Below are positions 24,741 to 33,545 of a stretch of 64,000 nt of DNA, in pieces; the first letter of the stretch is position 1; the number at the start of each line of letters is the position of its first letter. The stretch is from Salvator merianae. Its lineage: Eukaryota; Chordata; Lepidosauria; Squamata; Teiidae. The notes under the pieces were generated by a model. That model saw only the letters and a list, made by a program, of their open reading frames with translations. It did not search any database and was not told the DNA's origin. The translations under genes were made by a program, and so were the position numbers. The DNA is taken from positions 60,961,433-61,025,432 of the forward strand of contig QVOM02000126.1 of NCBI GenBank assembly GCA_003586115.2, read 5' to 3'.

Positions 24741-25903
24741 AGGATTTTTTAAAAAATTCCTGTCCTTGTTTAAGGCACTGAGTAAATACTTTTAAAAACA
24801 ATTGCTTTCCTTTCTCCATCTCCTATATGCACAGCACATCCTAGGTATCTGACAATCTCCCTCCCTCCCCCCTCCCTCCCCTGTGCCTAAGCTATGCTAC
24901 CCACTCACTTTGCTGATAAAGACTGTCTGACAGTAGAGATGAGATAAGAGCAATGGCAGGAAACTTGAGTTTTCACCAGCTCCAGTTGGACTCTGGTGTA
25001 TAACAGCCTAGGATCTGGTTTGGGTAGGCAAAACTGAAGCTCAGGCTTGTGCCACTGTCCCTAAGCATCACAGTGCAGCTCTCTACTTGACTACAGACTG
25101 TGTCCTCTTATGATATGGCCTAAGGCTGAAGTCCTAGACATATTGACTTGGCATAAGATCTATGAAATCCAAGGGGACTTGTTTTTGAAAAAGCATGTGT
25201 CAAGTTCCATGGTAAATTGACTACGAACAGTCAGTTCTTGGAACATTAAGCAAACCGTTTGTGTGTACACACCTGTGATGACCAGAATCTACATACAATC
25301 TGGATTTCACAGTCTAGAACTGCATGCATGCAGTGCTTTAACGACCAGGTTAGTGTGGACCTTGACGAAATCCAGACCTCTTCCCCATTCTTCCAGGTTA
25401 AGGAAAACCACAGGGAACAAGTCAGCCTCTCTCTATTAGCTTTGTCCCACCTGGAATTCCAGCCCTGGGTGTAAGGTCAGCTCCCAAGAATCATGTGAAA
25501 ACGCTTAGTATGAAACTCAGCTCCTTCCTTTTGCTCTTGGAAAATCATATGGCATAAAAATGATACCCCTGAAGATCATTTTAATTAAGCTGGTGTAAAT
25601 GCGCTGCCACTTGGCTTGGTACTCTAAACATAATTAACACAAATTAGAATCTTTCTTTCACTAAGGAGTGTGTATTAAGAGCAAGGGGGTGAGAAAAAAA
25701 ATATCCTAAAGTAAGGAGGGGTGGGAGAGATACCCCCTAAAATTATTGGATTGTTGAAGGAATTAAACAGGTATCTTGCTACCTGAATCCGCTGCTGTTA
25801 CTTTGATGTGAGCCCTGTTAGCTCACCAAGATTATTCACAAGTGGGATTACCACATGAGAAGGAGAACAGCACAACTGTAAATTTAAGTTGTGTAGGAAA
25901 GGG

Positions 25904-26065
25904 GACTTCGGCGATTCATACACCTCAGCATTTAGGCTGATCTTGTCTGATCTGCAAAGCAATATCAGCCTTGGTTAGTAATTGAATGGGAGGCAACTAA
26001 CATAACAGATGCTGCAAAAACATCCTGGAATTCTATACTGATGCCAAGAAAATTGTTCATGCAAT
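25904..26065 (+). mobile_element. 5S-rRNA-derived SINE (SINE3 type, 5S-Sauria-like)
   Basis: About 110 bp align by eye with 5S rRNA: GATCTTGTCTGATCT, then GCCTTGGTTAGTA, then TTGAATGGGAGG, in the right order and spacing, covering the internal Pol III control regions. A short body follows (CATCCTGGAATTC). The divergence from real 5S RNA and the added tail show it is a SINE, not an rRNA gene. SINEs with 5S heads are known from squamates. Confidence 0.8.
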
Positions 26066-26584
26066 GAACAAGAGTTAAGTTTAGCTCTGTGGCACTTCTA
26101 CCTTGCAGTGCAGGCAAGACCTCCTGAAATCTCCTTTCTGTGCAGCTGTTAAAAACAGGAGCCCCGCCCTCTTCTCCATATGGCCATTCTATGCACAGGT
26201 AAGTATGCCCAGTATTACACCTAAGTCAAGCGCTCCAACACACATTTACTTGGAACCTAGACCTCCAGTGTTCATTGGGGTTCAGGCTCAAGACAGCATT
26301 TCCACGATCCCACCCTTAAGCCACTGCACAGTACTATGCACACTTACTTCTGAGTATGCCCCATTTATCTCAGAAAGGTTTCCTCTCAAGTAAAGAGAGG
26401 AATCAATTGTATTGACTACATGCCTCAAGCCAAACACCTCAAAGTCCGCTAAAATGGCCAAAAAGCTTTTTTTTTTTTTACAACCCACTACTACAATTCA
26501 GAAGGAAGGGATCAAAGATGTCAGCTGAACCCCCCCCTCCCCTACTCACAGATTAAAGCCACGAAGTTTGAAAAAAAGGGGAAA

Positions 26585-27000
26585 ATATCTATTTTGAAAT
26601 TTTATTAAGCACGCTGGAAGGTATGATCAACACCGATAGCCAGGAATGACTTTTGGTCCACGTACTTTAATAACTGCACGTCGCTTTCCTCCTTCTCCTC
26701 CTCCTCCTCCTCCTCCTCCTCCCTGCCCCTTTCTTGGTCATCCGGGATGGTTATTAGTAGAGTGATGGTGATCTCCAGGTCCTGGCCAAGGAAAGGGGGA
26801 GGGATGGTGCTGGTCTCATTTGGAATGTTGCCATGGATTTTCCACAATGGGAAAGAATGGAAAGGAAAAGAAGGACCCAGAAAGAGGACCACCGAGCATG
26901 TGACAGGGGGCACGAGTCAGGCCGGGGACAGCTGGTGTGGGGGAGGGCCAGTCTCCCACCTGTTGCACCCTCTGCTTCCACCTGGGCCACTCTCTCTCTC
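26585..27000 (-). other. LRATD1: LRATD1 3' untranslated region (predicted)
   Basis: This is the sequence after the stop codon, down to about 15-20 nt beyond the first good polyadenylation signal. It carries a CTC/CTT-rich triplet tract (26688-26722) that reads as a GAG/GGA-rich run in the transcript. The end is inferred; longer isoforms using later signals are possible. Confidence 0.6.
26601..26606 (-). terminator. polyadenylation signal AATAAA for LRATD1
   Basis: TTTATT on the plus strand reads AATAAA on the coding strand, about 395 nt after the stop codon. Just beyond it the coding strand has a C/T-rich run and then a GT-containing stretch, as expected of a downstream element. It is the first canonical hexamer I found after the stop. 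Confidence 0.65.
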
Positions 27001-27888
27001 TCATTCTTTGCCATCCACAATCGCCAGCTCTTTGATCACCCTCAGTTTGCCACTAGCATCGATCCTGCGCTTCTCCCTGATTAGGTCCTCCAGGCTTTGG
27101 AACCGCACCGTGTGCACCTTGTTGTCTGCGAGGTGGATCTTGAGATAGTATTGCTGCTGCTGGAGCTGAGAACCCGAAGCTGGCTGGAGCTCGCCGCCGG
27201 CTTTGAACTCCCTTTTGCCGAAGCGGCACCACGCGGCAAAGCTCTCCGAGTTCGTCCAGCAGATCTCATGGCTTTTTAAGCCCAAGTGGCCGCAGGCGTT
27301 CTGCACCACCAGCTCCGCCACCAGGGGGCGGTAGCGGTACCAGCTACTCACCACCCGGCCCACGTTGCCCGCGCCCGCGTCGTACAAGCTGTCCTGGCGA
27401 ATTTGGCCCTGGTGCAAGTGGATGATCTGACCGCTGCCCACATAGACTGCCCAGTGAGGGGGCGGCGGAGGGTGGTCGGACGGGCCCAGGTAGAGCAACT
27501 CCAGCAGGTCTCCTGGCTTGCACAGGGCAGGCAGGGCCGCCACCGGGTAGACGCTCAAATCCCCAGCCTGGGGGTCTCCGCTCACCTTGGAGAAGATGCA
27601 TTCCTGGCCACGGAAGGCGGAGAACTGGGTCTCACTCAGCACCAGCTGCGGCGGGTGATGATGGTGGTGGTGGTGATGGTGGTTGTGGGTGGGAGTTTCT
27701 TGGACAGGGCTGCTGGAGCCCTTCACGCTGTACTTGTCCGGCTGCCCTCGCTCGTCCAAATCCTCCTCCTCATCAGAGAAGAAGTAAGCCACCCCAACGC
27801 GCAGCTCGTCCTTCTCGATCCCCGAGGGGTCCCCGGTCGGCAGCTCGCTGTAATTCAGGTGGGTGATGCGATCCAGTTGATTTCCCAT
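27001..27888 (-). CDS. LRATD1: LRATD1 (FAM84A), LRAT-domain-containing protein 1, complete coding exon
   Basis: One uninterrupted frame of 295 codons plus TGA. I recognise it as LRATD1 rather than LRATD2 from the start MGNQLDRITHLNYSELPTGD, the acidic stretch SDEEEDLDERGQPDK and the C-terminal IREKRRIDASGKLRV; length is close to the mammalian protein. A TTG codon lies just upstream in frame, but ATG at 27886-27888 is the start: it gives Met-Gly-Asn, a plausible N-myristoylation site (inference). Layout: acidic N-terminus 1-60; nine-histidine tract at 70-78; LRAT-like fold about 125-270 with HWAVYVG (His145) and IIHLHQG (His157), the same 12-residue spacing as the two catalytic histidines of LRAT. 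Where LRAT and PLAAT enzymes have NCEHF this protein has NSESF (213-217), so the nucleophilic Cys is Ser214. Acyltransferase activity is therefore doubtful. The family is linked to cell morphology and cytoskeleton, but its biochemistry is poorly defined. GC and CpG content are far above the flanks. Confidence 0.97.
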   Translation of the reverse strand: MGNQLDRITHLNYSELPTGDPSGIEKDELRVGVAYFFSDEEEDLDERGQPDKYSVKGSSSPVQETPTHNHHHHHHHHHPPQLVLSETQFSAFRGQECIFSKVSGDPQAGDLSVYPVAALPALCKPGDLLELLYLGPSDHPPPPPHWAVYVGSGQIIHLHQGQIRQDSLYDAGAGNVGRVVSSWYRYRPLVAELVVQNACGHLGLKSHEICWTNSESFAAWCRFGKREFKAGGELQPASGSQLQQQQYYLKIHLADNKVHTVRFQSLEDLIREKRRIDASGKLRVIKELAIVDGKE

Positions 27889-27926
27889 CAATGACAGGGC
27901 GAGGCGAGAGCAGGAATCGCCGGATC
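27889..27926 (-). other. LRATD1: 5' UTR of the coding exon and its 3' splice acceptor
   Basis: On the coding strand a pyrimidine-rich tract runs into TTTCACAG, placing the intron end at 27926 and the exon start at 27925, 37 nt upstream of the ATG. This fits the known arrangement of this gene, a non-coding first exon and one coding exon. Not confirmed by transcript data. Confidence 0.75.
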
Positions 27927-28982
27927 TGTGAAAGCGAGAAAGAGAGAGAAAGGTTGAGAAGAAAGAGATCAGAGCAGGGGCCGGGGCCGCTGGCGGGCGG
28001 CGGGAATTGATATTAAAAGCCGCTTGGAGGGGGGTGGGGGAGTGGAAGGGGGAGAATTGCGAGCGTACAAGCGCGCGCGCTCAATGTTAAACAAAACCAG
28101 GCGCCCGCCCGGAGACGCCTCCAGGTGAAGCGCAATTCGCGAGGGAAAGCAGGATAGGACTGTCCCGGCAGGTGCGGATTTCTCCCTCTCCCCCCGCACC
28201 AGACAACCGTTCGCCTCGCCTCCCCCGTCTCGGCTCCCTCGGAATGGGTATGGGGCGCCTTCGGGCAGCTCGATCCGATGCCGAGCTGCCCGCCCACCCC
28301 TCTCGGCCGCCCGGGCCTCGTCCCCGCCGTCCCGCGCAGACCAAAGCAGGGCGCGCCAAAGGGGAAAAGTGGCTCTGGAGGTCCCTGCGTGGGCTGCTCC
28401 CGGCCTGCCGAAGCCCCGAAGCGAGTTGCCTGGTCGAGGAGGCAGAAGGCAGAGGAGAGTTTTTCTCCCTTTGTCTCTTCGCTGCCGCTCCCTGCTTCGG
28501 CTTGCGAGTGAAGGAAGGAAGGGCAAAGCAAGGCGCCCCGTTCCAAGAGCCAGCGGGTCCTCGCGCTGCCCTGAAGTGCGTTCAGCCGGGGACAGATCAA
28601 GCGCCTCGGTCGCCCCCGTCCCCGGCTAAGGCGAAATGCCGTTTCCCAGCCGCAGCAAAAGCAAAGCCTTCCAGGCTGGGGCATTCCGATGGAGTGGTTC
28701 AGAGCGGGAGGGACGTTGGGGAAGAGCGGTCCCAGATACGCTACATGCTCTCCTCGTACCCGGAATCGCCCAGATCCTGACAAAGCCCCCGAACTCCTTT
28801 AAAGTCCTCCGGTCGCCATGGGGGCGGCGGCTGGTGTTGCTGCTATTGCTGTTCGCCCCGCTGCAGAGGGCGAAAAGGAAGACTTAGCCAGCGCTTCCTC
28901 TTGCTCAGCCCCGCCGTGCAACCGCTGCTGAATACGACGTCGCCGACTGGCATGCGGGGCTCTCCCCGCTGCCGTCCTTCAC
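27926..28982 (-). other. LRATD1: predicted 5'-UTR intron of LRATD1
   Basis: The donor reads CACACAG|GTGAAG on the coding strand, with the GT at 28981-28982. Paired with the acceptor at 27926 it gives an intron of about 1057 bp, wholly inside the CpG island. Several long open frames on both strands here are what GC-rich sequence produces; none resembles a known protein. The donor is my best candidate, not the only possible one. Confidence 0.5.
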
Positions 28983-29060
28983 CTGTGTGAGGCGACGGCG
29001 CTCGCTCGCTCGCTCGCTCGGCTTCTGTTCTGTCTGCGCTCCCTTCGCCCGCGCCGGCGA
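28983..29060 (-). other. LRATD1: predicted non-coding exon 1 of LRATD1
   Basis: The stretch upstream of the donor contains a GAGC-type tetranucleotide run (plus-strand CTCG repeats at 29001-29021) and no ATG on the coding strand between about 29040 and the donor. The start near 29030-29060 is inferred only from distance to the reversed CCAAT box. The exact transcription start is unknown. Confidence 0.4.
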
Positions 29061-29117
29061 CGACGCTCAAGCCGAACAGCTGCTCCAGCTGCCAAAGCAC
29101 CGCCCTTGGCTGAGCTC

Positions 29118-29122
29118 ATTGG
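29118..29122 (-). promoter_or_regulatory. CCAAT box (reversed ATTGG) upstream of LRATD1 exon 1
   Basis: ATTGG on the plus strand, within TCATTGGCTG, reads AGCCAATGA on the gene strand, a good NF-Y site. It lies about 135 nt upstream of the predicted donor, so a start 60-90 nt downstream would give a short exon 1. Confidence 0.55.
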
Positions 29123-29345
29123 CTGCTACGCGGCGGCGTTGCGCTTGGCGAAAGCTCGAGCTGCTCTCAGGGGTGTCAATCAGCGGCATAAGGGTGGGAT
29201 GGATTCGGGGCACCCGCCGCCGTGCGCCGTCTGCAGTAAGAGGGACGGGACGCCCCCAGGCTGGCTGAGGCTGACCCCGAAGCCTCGTGTACCCAGCGGA
29301 GGCGGTGGCTGCGGAGCAGGGACGGAGAGGGGTGTGGTGCCGGCA

Positions 29346-30499
29346 TCCTAATCGCAGCCTACCTTAACCTGTCTGAACCCCCTTAGTGCCCCACGGAAAA
29401 GAGGTCTGCACAATGCCATAATGTTCAATCCGATTTTATTTTATTTACCCCTTTTCCCGTCCCTCCTTTTCTGACAACCACCTTCTTTCTCATAGCTGGG
29501 AAGATGCTGGGCTTTAGATGTCTTCATTCAATAAAGAATGCAAGGAGCTGTCCAATCGAACTGAATGGTAAGGGGCGTATTCTATTCCTTTTCTCTCTTA
29601 AACCTACAGTCGCTCCCTTGCCCTAGCACTCAGCTTTTCCTTTTACGCAGCTGTGGAGGAACGCTGCTGTTCCAGATGCTGATGAAGCACAAGTCTGTCA
29701 TTCCTTGCTGTGGGTCATGGAACATCTGGGGAGGTGCTGCCTGACTGGCTCCGAAGCTGCTCGAGGAAGCACCTGTTGCTTCCTACATTTTATGCTCTTC
29801 ACAAGCCTGTGAGGTAAGTCGGCTAAGAGGCAGGAAGTGGCCCTGGGCCACCCAAGGAATTTGGGGGCTGAACCATGGGCTACCTTTCCCTAGCCTGCCT
29901 TTCTAACCGCTGTACATTCTGATGATGGCTGTCTGTGAGTGCTAACTAGAAGAGCTGTTTTATGAAAATGAATACATCTTTTTGTGAGAAGCTTTGCTGG
30001 GTTTTTACTGCCCTGTGCAACAACAGCTTTAATAATAGTGTGTGGGGGGGAGATTGTTTGTTTGTTTTACAATGAGACTTCTCAAAATTGTTAGGATCTC
30101 TCCTTACTCTTTAACACCCAGTTTGTAGTTAAAGAAGCTCTTCAGTGCTCTTTTAAATCTTTTGGTTGCTTAGGTGCCCAATTCCTCTATAATGTCAGTG
30201 TGTATCTTTGTTGGCATGTAAATATCCTCATTCTGTTTAGGTGTAACTTGCAGCTTTGTGGACAGTTAAACTTCCTGAGTTATTGTGAAAACCACTTTTG
30301 AGCGAAGCAATGTTGACATAATAACACTGATTTCCAACTTCTGCTGGCTTCCTCATTCAATTCACTGGAGGCTTTGTTTGGATATGTGCTATTTTCCACA
30401 TGGAGGGGAACATTCTCCAGTTCAGGTGGAAGATGAGCCTTCCCATAGTAGAAAACTCTGCCTGCTTCCTCTTCAATTCCTCCTTCAAAATTCATTTAT
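29346..30499. other. upstream flank of LRATD1, no gene seen
   Basis: The sequence drops to AT-rich directly after the CpG island. I recognise no exon or repeat here. Confidence 0.45.
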
Positions 30500-30658
30500 A
30501 GCAATGGCCACGGCTCGAAGGTAGAGCAAGATTGCAGGTTCAGTCCTTGGCATATCAGAATGGGACAGGGAATGACCACTATTACTCAAGGGTAGGCAGT
30601 GATGAATCATTTGTTTAACTTGGTATGAAGCAGTTTCCTATGTTCCTGCCATAACATG
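30500..30658 (+). mobile_element. tRNA-derived SINE (Sauria type), diverged
   Basis: The head has GGCTCGAAGGTAGAGCA (A box, 30512-30528) and GCAGGTTCAGTCC (B box, about 30535-30547). The 3' part has TTGGTATGAAGCAGTTTCCT and ATGTTCCT, a body motif common in squamate SINEs. No clear target duplication. Confidence 0.75.
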
Positions 30659-30727
30659 TAGATCCTTTGGCCTGAGCACTATCTAACTAAATCTCAGCTT
30701 AAGGGTGCATAACTACATCTCTGCATG

Positions 30728-30791
30728 TACAAACCAGGAAGATCCCTGGTAGATCAACCGATACAAACCAGGAAGATCCCTGGTAGATCAA
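30728..30791. repeat. 34-bp tandem duplication
   Basis: TACAAACCAGGAAGATCCCT followed by GGTAGATCAA occurs at 30728-30757 and again, identical, at 30762-30791. Only two units. Confidence 0.95.
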
Positions 30792-30829
30792 GGCATTCCC
30801 CAGCAAGATACAGAAACAGCATTTCCCCT

Positions 30830-31116
30830 TAGTGATGTGCTGAACTGGTTCGGTTGGTTTTGGTTTGTGGTTTGCAGTGAGACAGCTAGTTTGTGAATGT
30901 TACATCGGACTGAATATGAGGTTGTTTAAATATCCAAACATTTGATCTAACTGAGCCAGTCCCCCGCTTGCAAATAAGAACTACCTTTTTTGCCCTTGAA
31001 AGGGATTTTTTCTTTTCCAGTGGAGCTAGCTCAAAATGGAACATAAGGAACCATTTGTTCAATCAAATGGTTCGCTGTCAAACTGATCATGCAGTTTTAG
31101 TTTGTGCTCATCCCCA
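30830..31116. mobile_element. hAT-like element H3 (diverged)
   Basis: Left TAGTGATGTGCTGAACTGG with GGTTTTGGTTTGTGG, right TTGTGCTCATCCCCA. Flanks TTTCCCCT and TATTCCTT agree at 5 of 8, so the right boundary is uncertain. Confidence 0.5.
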
Positions 31117-31890
31117 TATTCCTTCTTCTGTTCCTTTGCATCTTCCAGCCCGTCTTTTTGTTTGTTTCTACTGGTAGTGGTTGGCCGTGGTCTCAATAGG
31201 CTTTGCCTCCTTCCACACCTAGCAGCTCAGAATGTGAGCCAGCTCTTCATCTCACCTAGCTCCATGTTACCATGCAGTCATGTCCAACCAGTGAACATTT
31301 TATGTAGCAGTAAGCTCCACTATATTCCACAGAGCTTGCTGCCCTGCGGGTATGCAAAGGATTGCTCTGCTTATCCTTAGATACGTCTGATTTTCCCCTC
31401 GTCCTTTATCCATCAGTTAGCTGAGCCCCACCACTGACCTCTATCACTTTCGGAATTTAGTGTGCAGGTTGCTTGAGGTGGGAACCGTAGCCATTGGTAA
31501 AACTATACAAGTGATATGGGATATTGATCTGCTGACCGTTCAAAGGCCTGTCAGATTGAGATGGTTCTGCATGCATGTTTGTGGCATGTTCCTGCAGAGG
31601 ATCTCTGTGCTGAACTTCCTGAATTTGCTTATAGTTGCCAGCCGTACATTGGTTCACTGGGAAGGTTCACCACTTGAAATACTGTAATTCTTTAACACTC
31701 CTATCACCATCATTATTATTACTGGGGGTGGGGGTTAATGTACTTTGATATGGTCCATGGACTAATCAATACTATTTATAGTTACTTCCTCTTGAAATAA
31801 TGTCTGTTTTACTACTGAGTGGGTGGAGGTCAAGAGTTTTGAAGATCAGAACATATGCAGTGCCTCAGTTTGAAATGAGTTCCTATCACT

Positions 31891-32077
31891 GGCCCTTTCT
31901 GCACTGGCCCTTTTTCTGGCTTATATCCTGGAACAGGGCTTCCCATCTGCATGCTGGTGCAGACTATGTCAGTTCCCACATGAGCCTACTGTAGTCTGCA
32001 TTAGCATATGACTTGGGTGTGTGTGTGTGTGCTTTTCTAGAATATAATCCGGAATAAGGTCCAGTGCAGAAAGGGCT
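31891..32077. mobile_element. type B palindromic element with (GT)n interior
   Basis: Left GGCCCTTTCTGCACTGGCCC, right AATCCGGAATAAGGTCC then AGTGCAGAAAGGGCT. A short GT run (about 32015-32030) lies in the right arm. Flanks ACT/GCT. Confidence 0.75.
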
Positions 32078-32897
32078 GCTGTATCTTTGGGTATCAAGGG
32101 ACAGAATACTCTTGTGTATGTGGCTACCATCTCATTGGGCATTTGTTTCATTCAGATTGCTCTTTCAATTAACTCTGGAAACAAGCCCTCAACAACAGAA
32201 AACTGCATATTGCTGCCAAATATGTATGACAGGCTGCGCTTGACTGCTGGAGTGGTTCAAGGTGCTCACCTATTAGTTTCTAAGACAAATGGATTGTTAA
32301 TTGTTAGATTAGCCTTCAATTTTCCTTGAAATAACTCTTTCTCTTTCCATCCCACAAAATGACTGTTTACTTAGCTTTCCAATTGCTTTCCAATAACAGA
32401 AGCTGTTGCAAGATGGGGCACCCACGAGTTGCTAATTTTATAAAAAGTAATTTTGCAACAATGCCTGATGACAATAGACGGCCTCATTCCTCCTGGCTGT
32501 TATCTGTTTGTCCTCCTCAGATAGCATAGCAGAAATAGGAAGGATATTAAAGAACAGACTGGTGTAGTGACTCAGATGACCTGTCGCCACCTGGCTAATG
32601 CCTAATTATTAGCACTGTGCTTTAGAAGACAGTCTTACAGGAATCAAGATGGAGACCAGTGTGTACCTGGTCTCTTGCTATAGTAAAAGTCAGTAATTCA
32701 ATGAAGGGCTTATAGTCTTATACTCACCTGAGAGTTAACTCTATTAGTATGACTCGCTATTTAAGTAAGGACTTACAAGATTTCACGGTAAAGCTACTGC
32801 ACTGAATTTTCCCGAAAGCAAGCCTGCTTCCAGACAACAAGAGGCAATGCAGGATCTAAACAGCATAAAGTCCCACTATAAGAACAAAAATTGAAAC
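32078..32897. other. intergenic, possible conserved element
   Basis: 32410-32650 is unique-looking, with CACCTGGCTAATG, CCTAATTATTAGCAC and GACTCAGATGACC words that suggest transcription-factor sites. No coding. Confidence 0.4.
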
Positions 32898-32946
32898 ATA
32901 AGGCCTTTTTTCACTTTCCACCATAGAACAGGGTAATTATCCCATA
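32898..32946. mobile_element. solo type A terminus
   Basis: CATAAGGCCTTTTTTCAC recurs 45 bp later as CATAAGGCCTTTTCAC at the start of copy 4. The solo piece continues TTTCCACCATAGAACAGG, which is the opposite end type of type A, so it is a fragment of a separate or rearranged copy. Confidence 0.55.
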
Positions 32947-33328
32947 AGGCCTTTTCACACTTGACACTAGTGAGCAGAGGCCCTGGTGATCAGGAGCAGA
33001 CTACAGCTCCTGATCACTGCTTGCTGTGAAGCACAAAATTGTGCTCCACAGCTGGACTGGGAGCAGCTGGACTGCTTCTAGTACACTGTGTTCGCACCCA
33101 CTTCCGGGTGCAAATGCACAGCTCCGTGGGACAGCTGTGGCTATGCAGTAGCATGATATTGCTGGTCATCATGGCTGCTGTAATGGCACAGGATGCCAGC
33201 AGGACTCCAGCATTTGCACTGCAAATGCTGGTATCCTGCTGCTGGTCTTTACTAAGGCCTCACGGTTGCTGAACTGCAAGATCTATTCCACTGTAGAACA
33301 AGATAATTGCGAAAGTGCGAAAAGGCAC
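32947..33328. mobile_element. type A element, copy 4
   Basis: Left GGCCTTTTCACACTTGACA, right GCGAAAGTGCGAAAAGG. The interior has CACTAGTGAGC, GCTGTGAAGCACAAAATTG, CCAGCATTTGCACTGC. Preceded by a duplicated terminus at 32898-32940. The right end abuts the Bov-B fragment. Confidence 0.8.
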
Positions 33329-33330
33329 CA

Positions 33331-33545
33331 AACCTGAAATATTTTGGCCACATCTTGGGAAGTGAAGAAGACTACCAAGAGGACATCTGAATGCTAGGGA
33401 TGATTGAAGACAAAACGAAAAAAGGGTGACAGAAGCTAAAATGCACTAATGAAATTAAGGAAGAAATTAATATGAACTCCATGTGGCTTGCAAATGCCCA
33501 TAGGGTCACAGAGTCAAACTCGACTAGATGACTGAAAAACAAGAT
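33331..33545 (+). pseudogene. Bov-B/RTE LINE 3' end
   Basis: Broken frame reading YFGHILGSEEDYQEDI, stop, MLGMIEDKTKKG, stop, QKLKCTNEIKEEI, then a tail with GGGTCACAGAGTCAAACTCG and GACTAGATGACTGAA. This is the C-terminal end and 3' tail typical of RTE/Bov-B elements, which are abundant in squamates and known for horizontal transfer. It directly abuts the end of the type A transposon at 32947-33328. Confidence 0.75.

Larger units (their letters stand above)
18974..25903. other. long intergenic stretch downstream of LRATD1
   Basis: Contains a SINE/LINE tail near 19955, a type B element at 21394-21535, and microsatellites at 22799 and 24659. A GA run lies near 20930. 25550-25690 has homeobox-type TTAATTAA, ATAATTAA and AAATTAG words and no repeat signature. 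No gene recognised. Confidence 0.45.
27040..29345. promoter_or_regulatory. CpG island spanning the LRATD1 coding exon and promoter
   Basis: GC-rich and dense in CpG from the coding exon to about 29340, then falling abruptly to AT-rich sequence. CpG islands of this size covering the first exons are typical of vertebrate developmental genes. It also holds GC-box-like G/C runs. No TATA box was seen at a suitable distance, consistent with a dispersed-start promoter. Confidence 0.85.

Noticed and set aside
25904..26016. Possible 5S rRNA gene
   Set aside because: Too diverged from 5S rRNA, single copy in the window, and joined to a SINE body.
26605..26913. Frame with a Glu-rich run on the minus strand downstream of LRATD1
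   Set aside because: The Glu run is the translated triplet repeat in the predicted 3' UTR.
27286..27894. A 202-codon plus-strand frame opposite LRATD1
   Set aside because: It is the antisense shadow of the LRATD1 coding exon.
28013..28783. A 256-codon minus-strand frame and long opposing frames in the CpG island
   Set aside because: GC-rich sequence has few stops. The composition is Arg/Pro/Gly/Ala-rich without domains, and splice signals place this stretch inside the LRATD1 5' intron.
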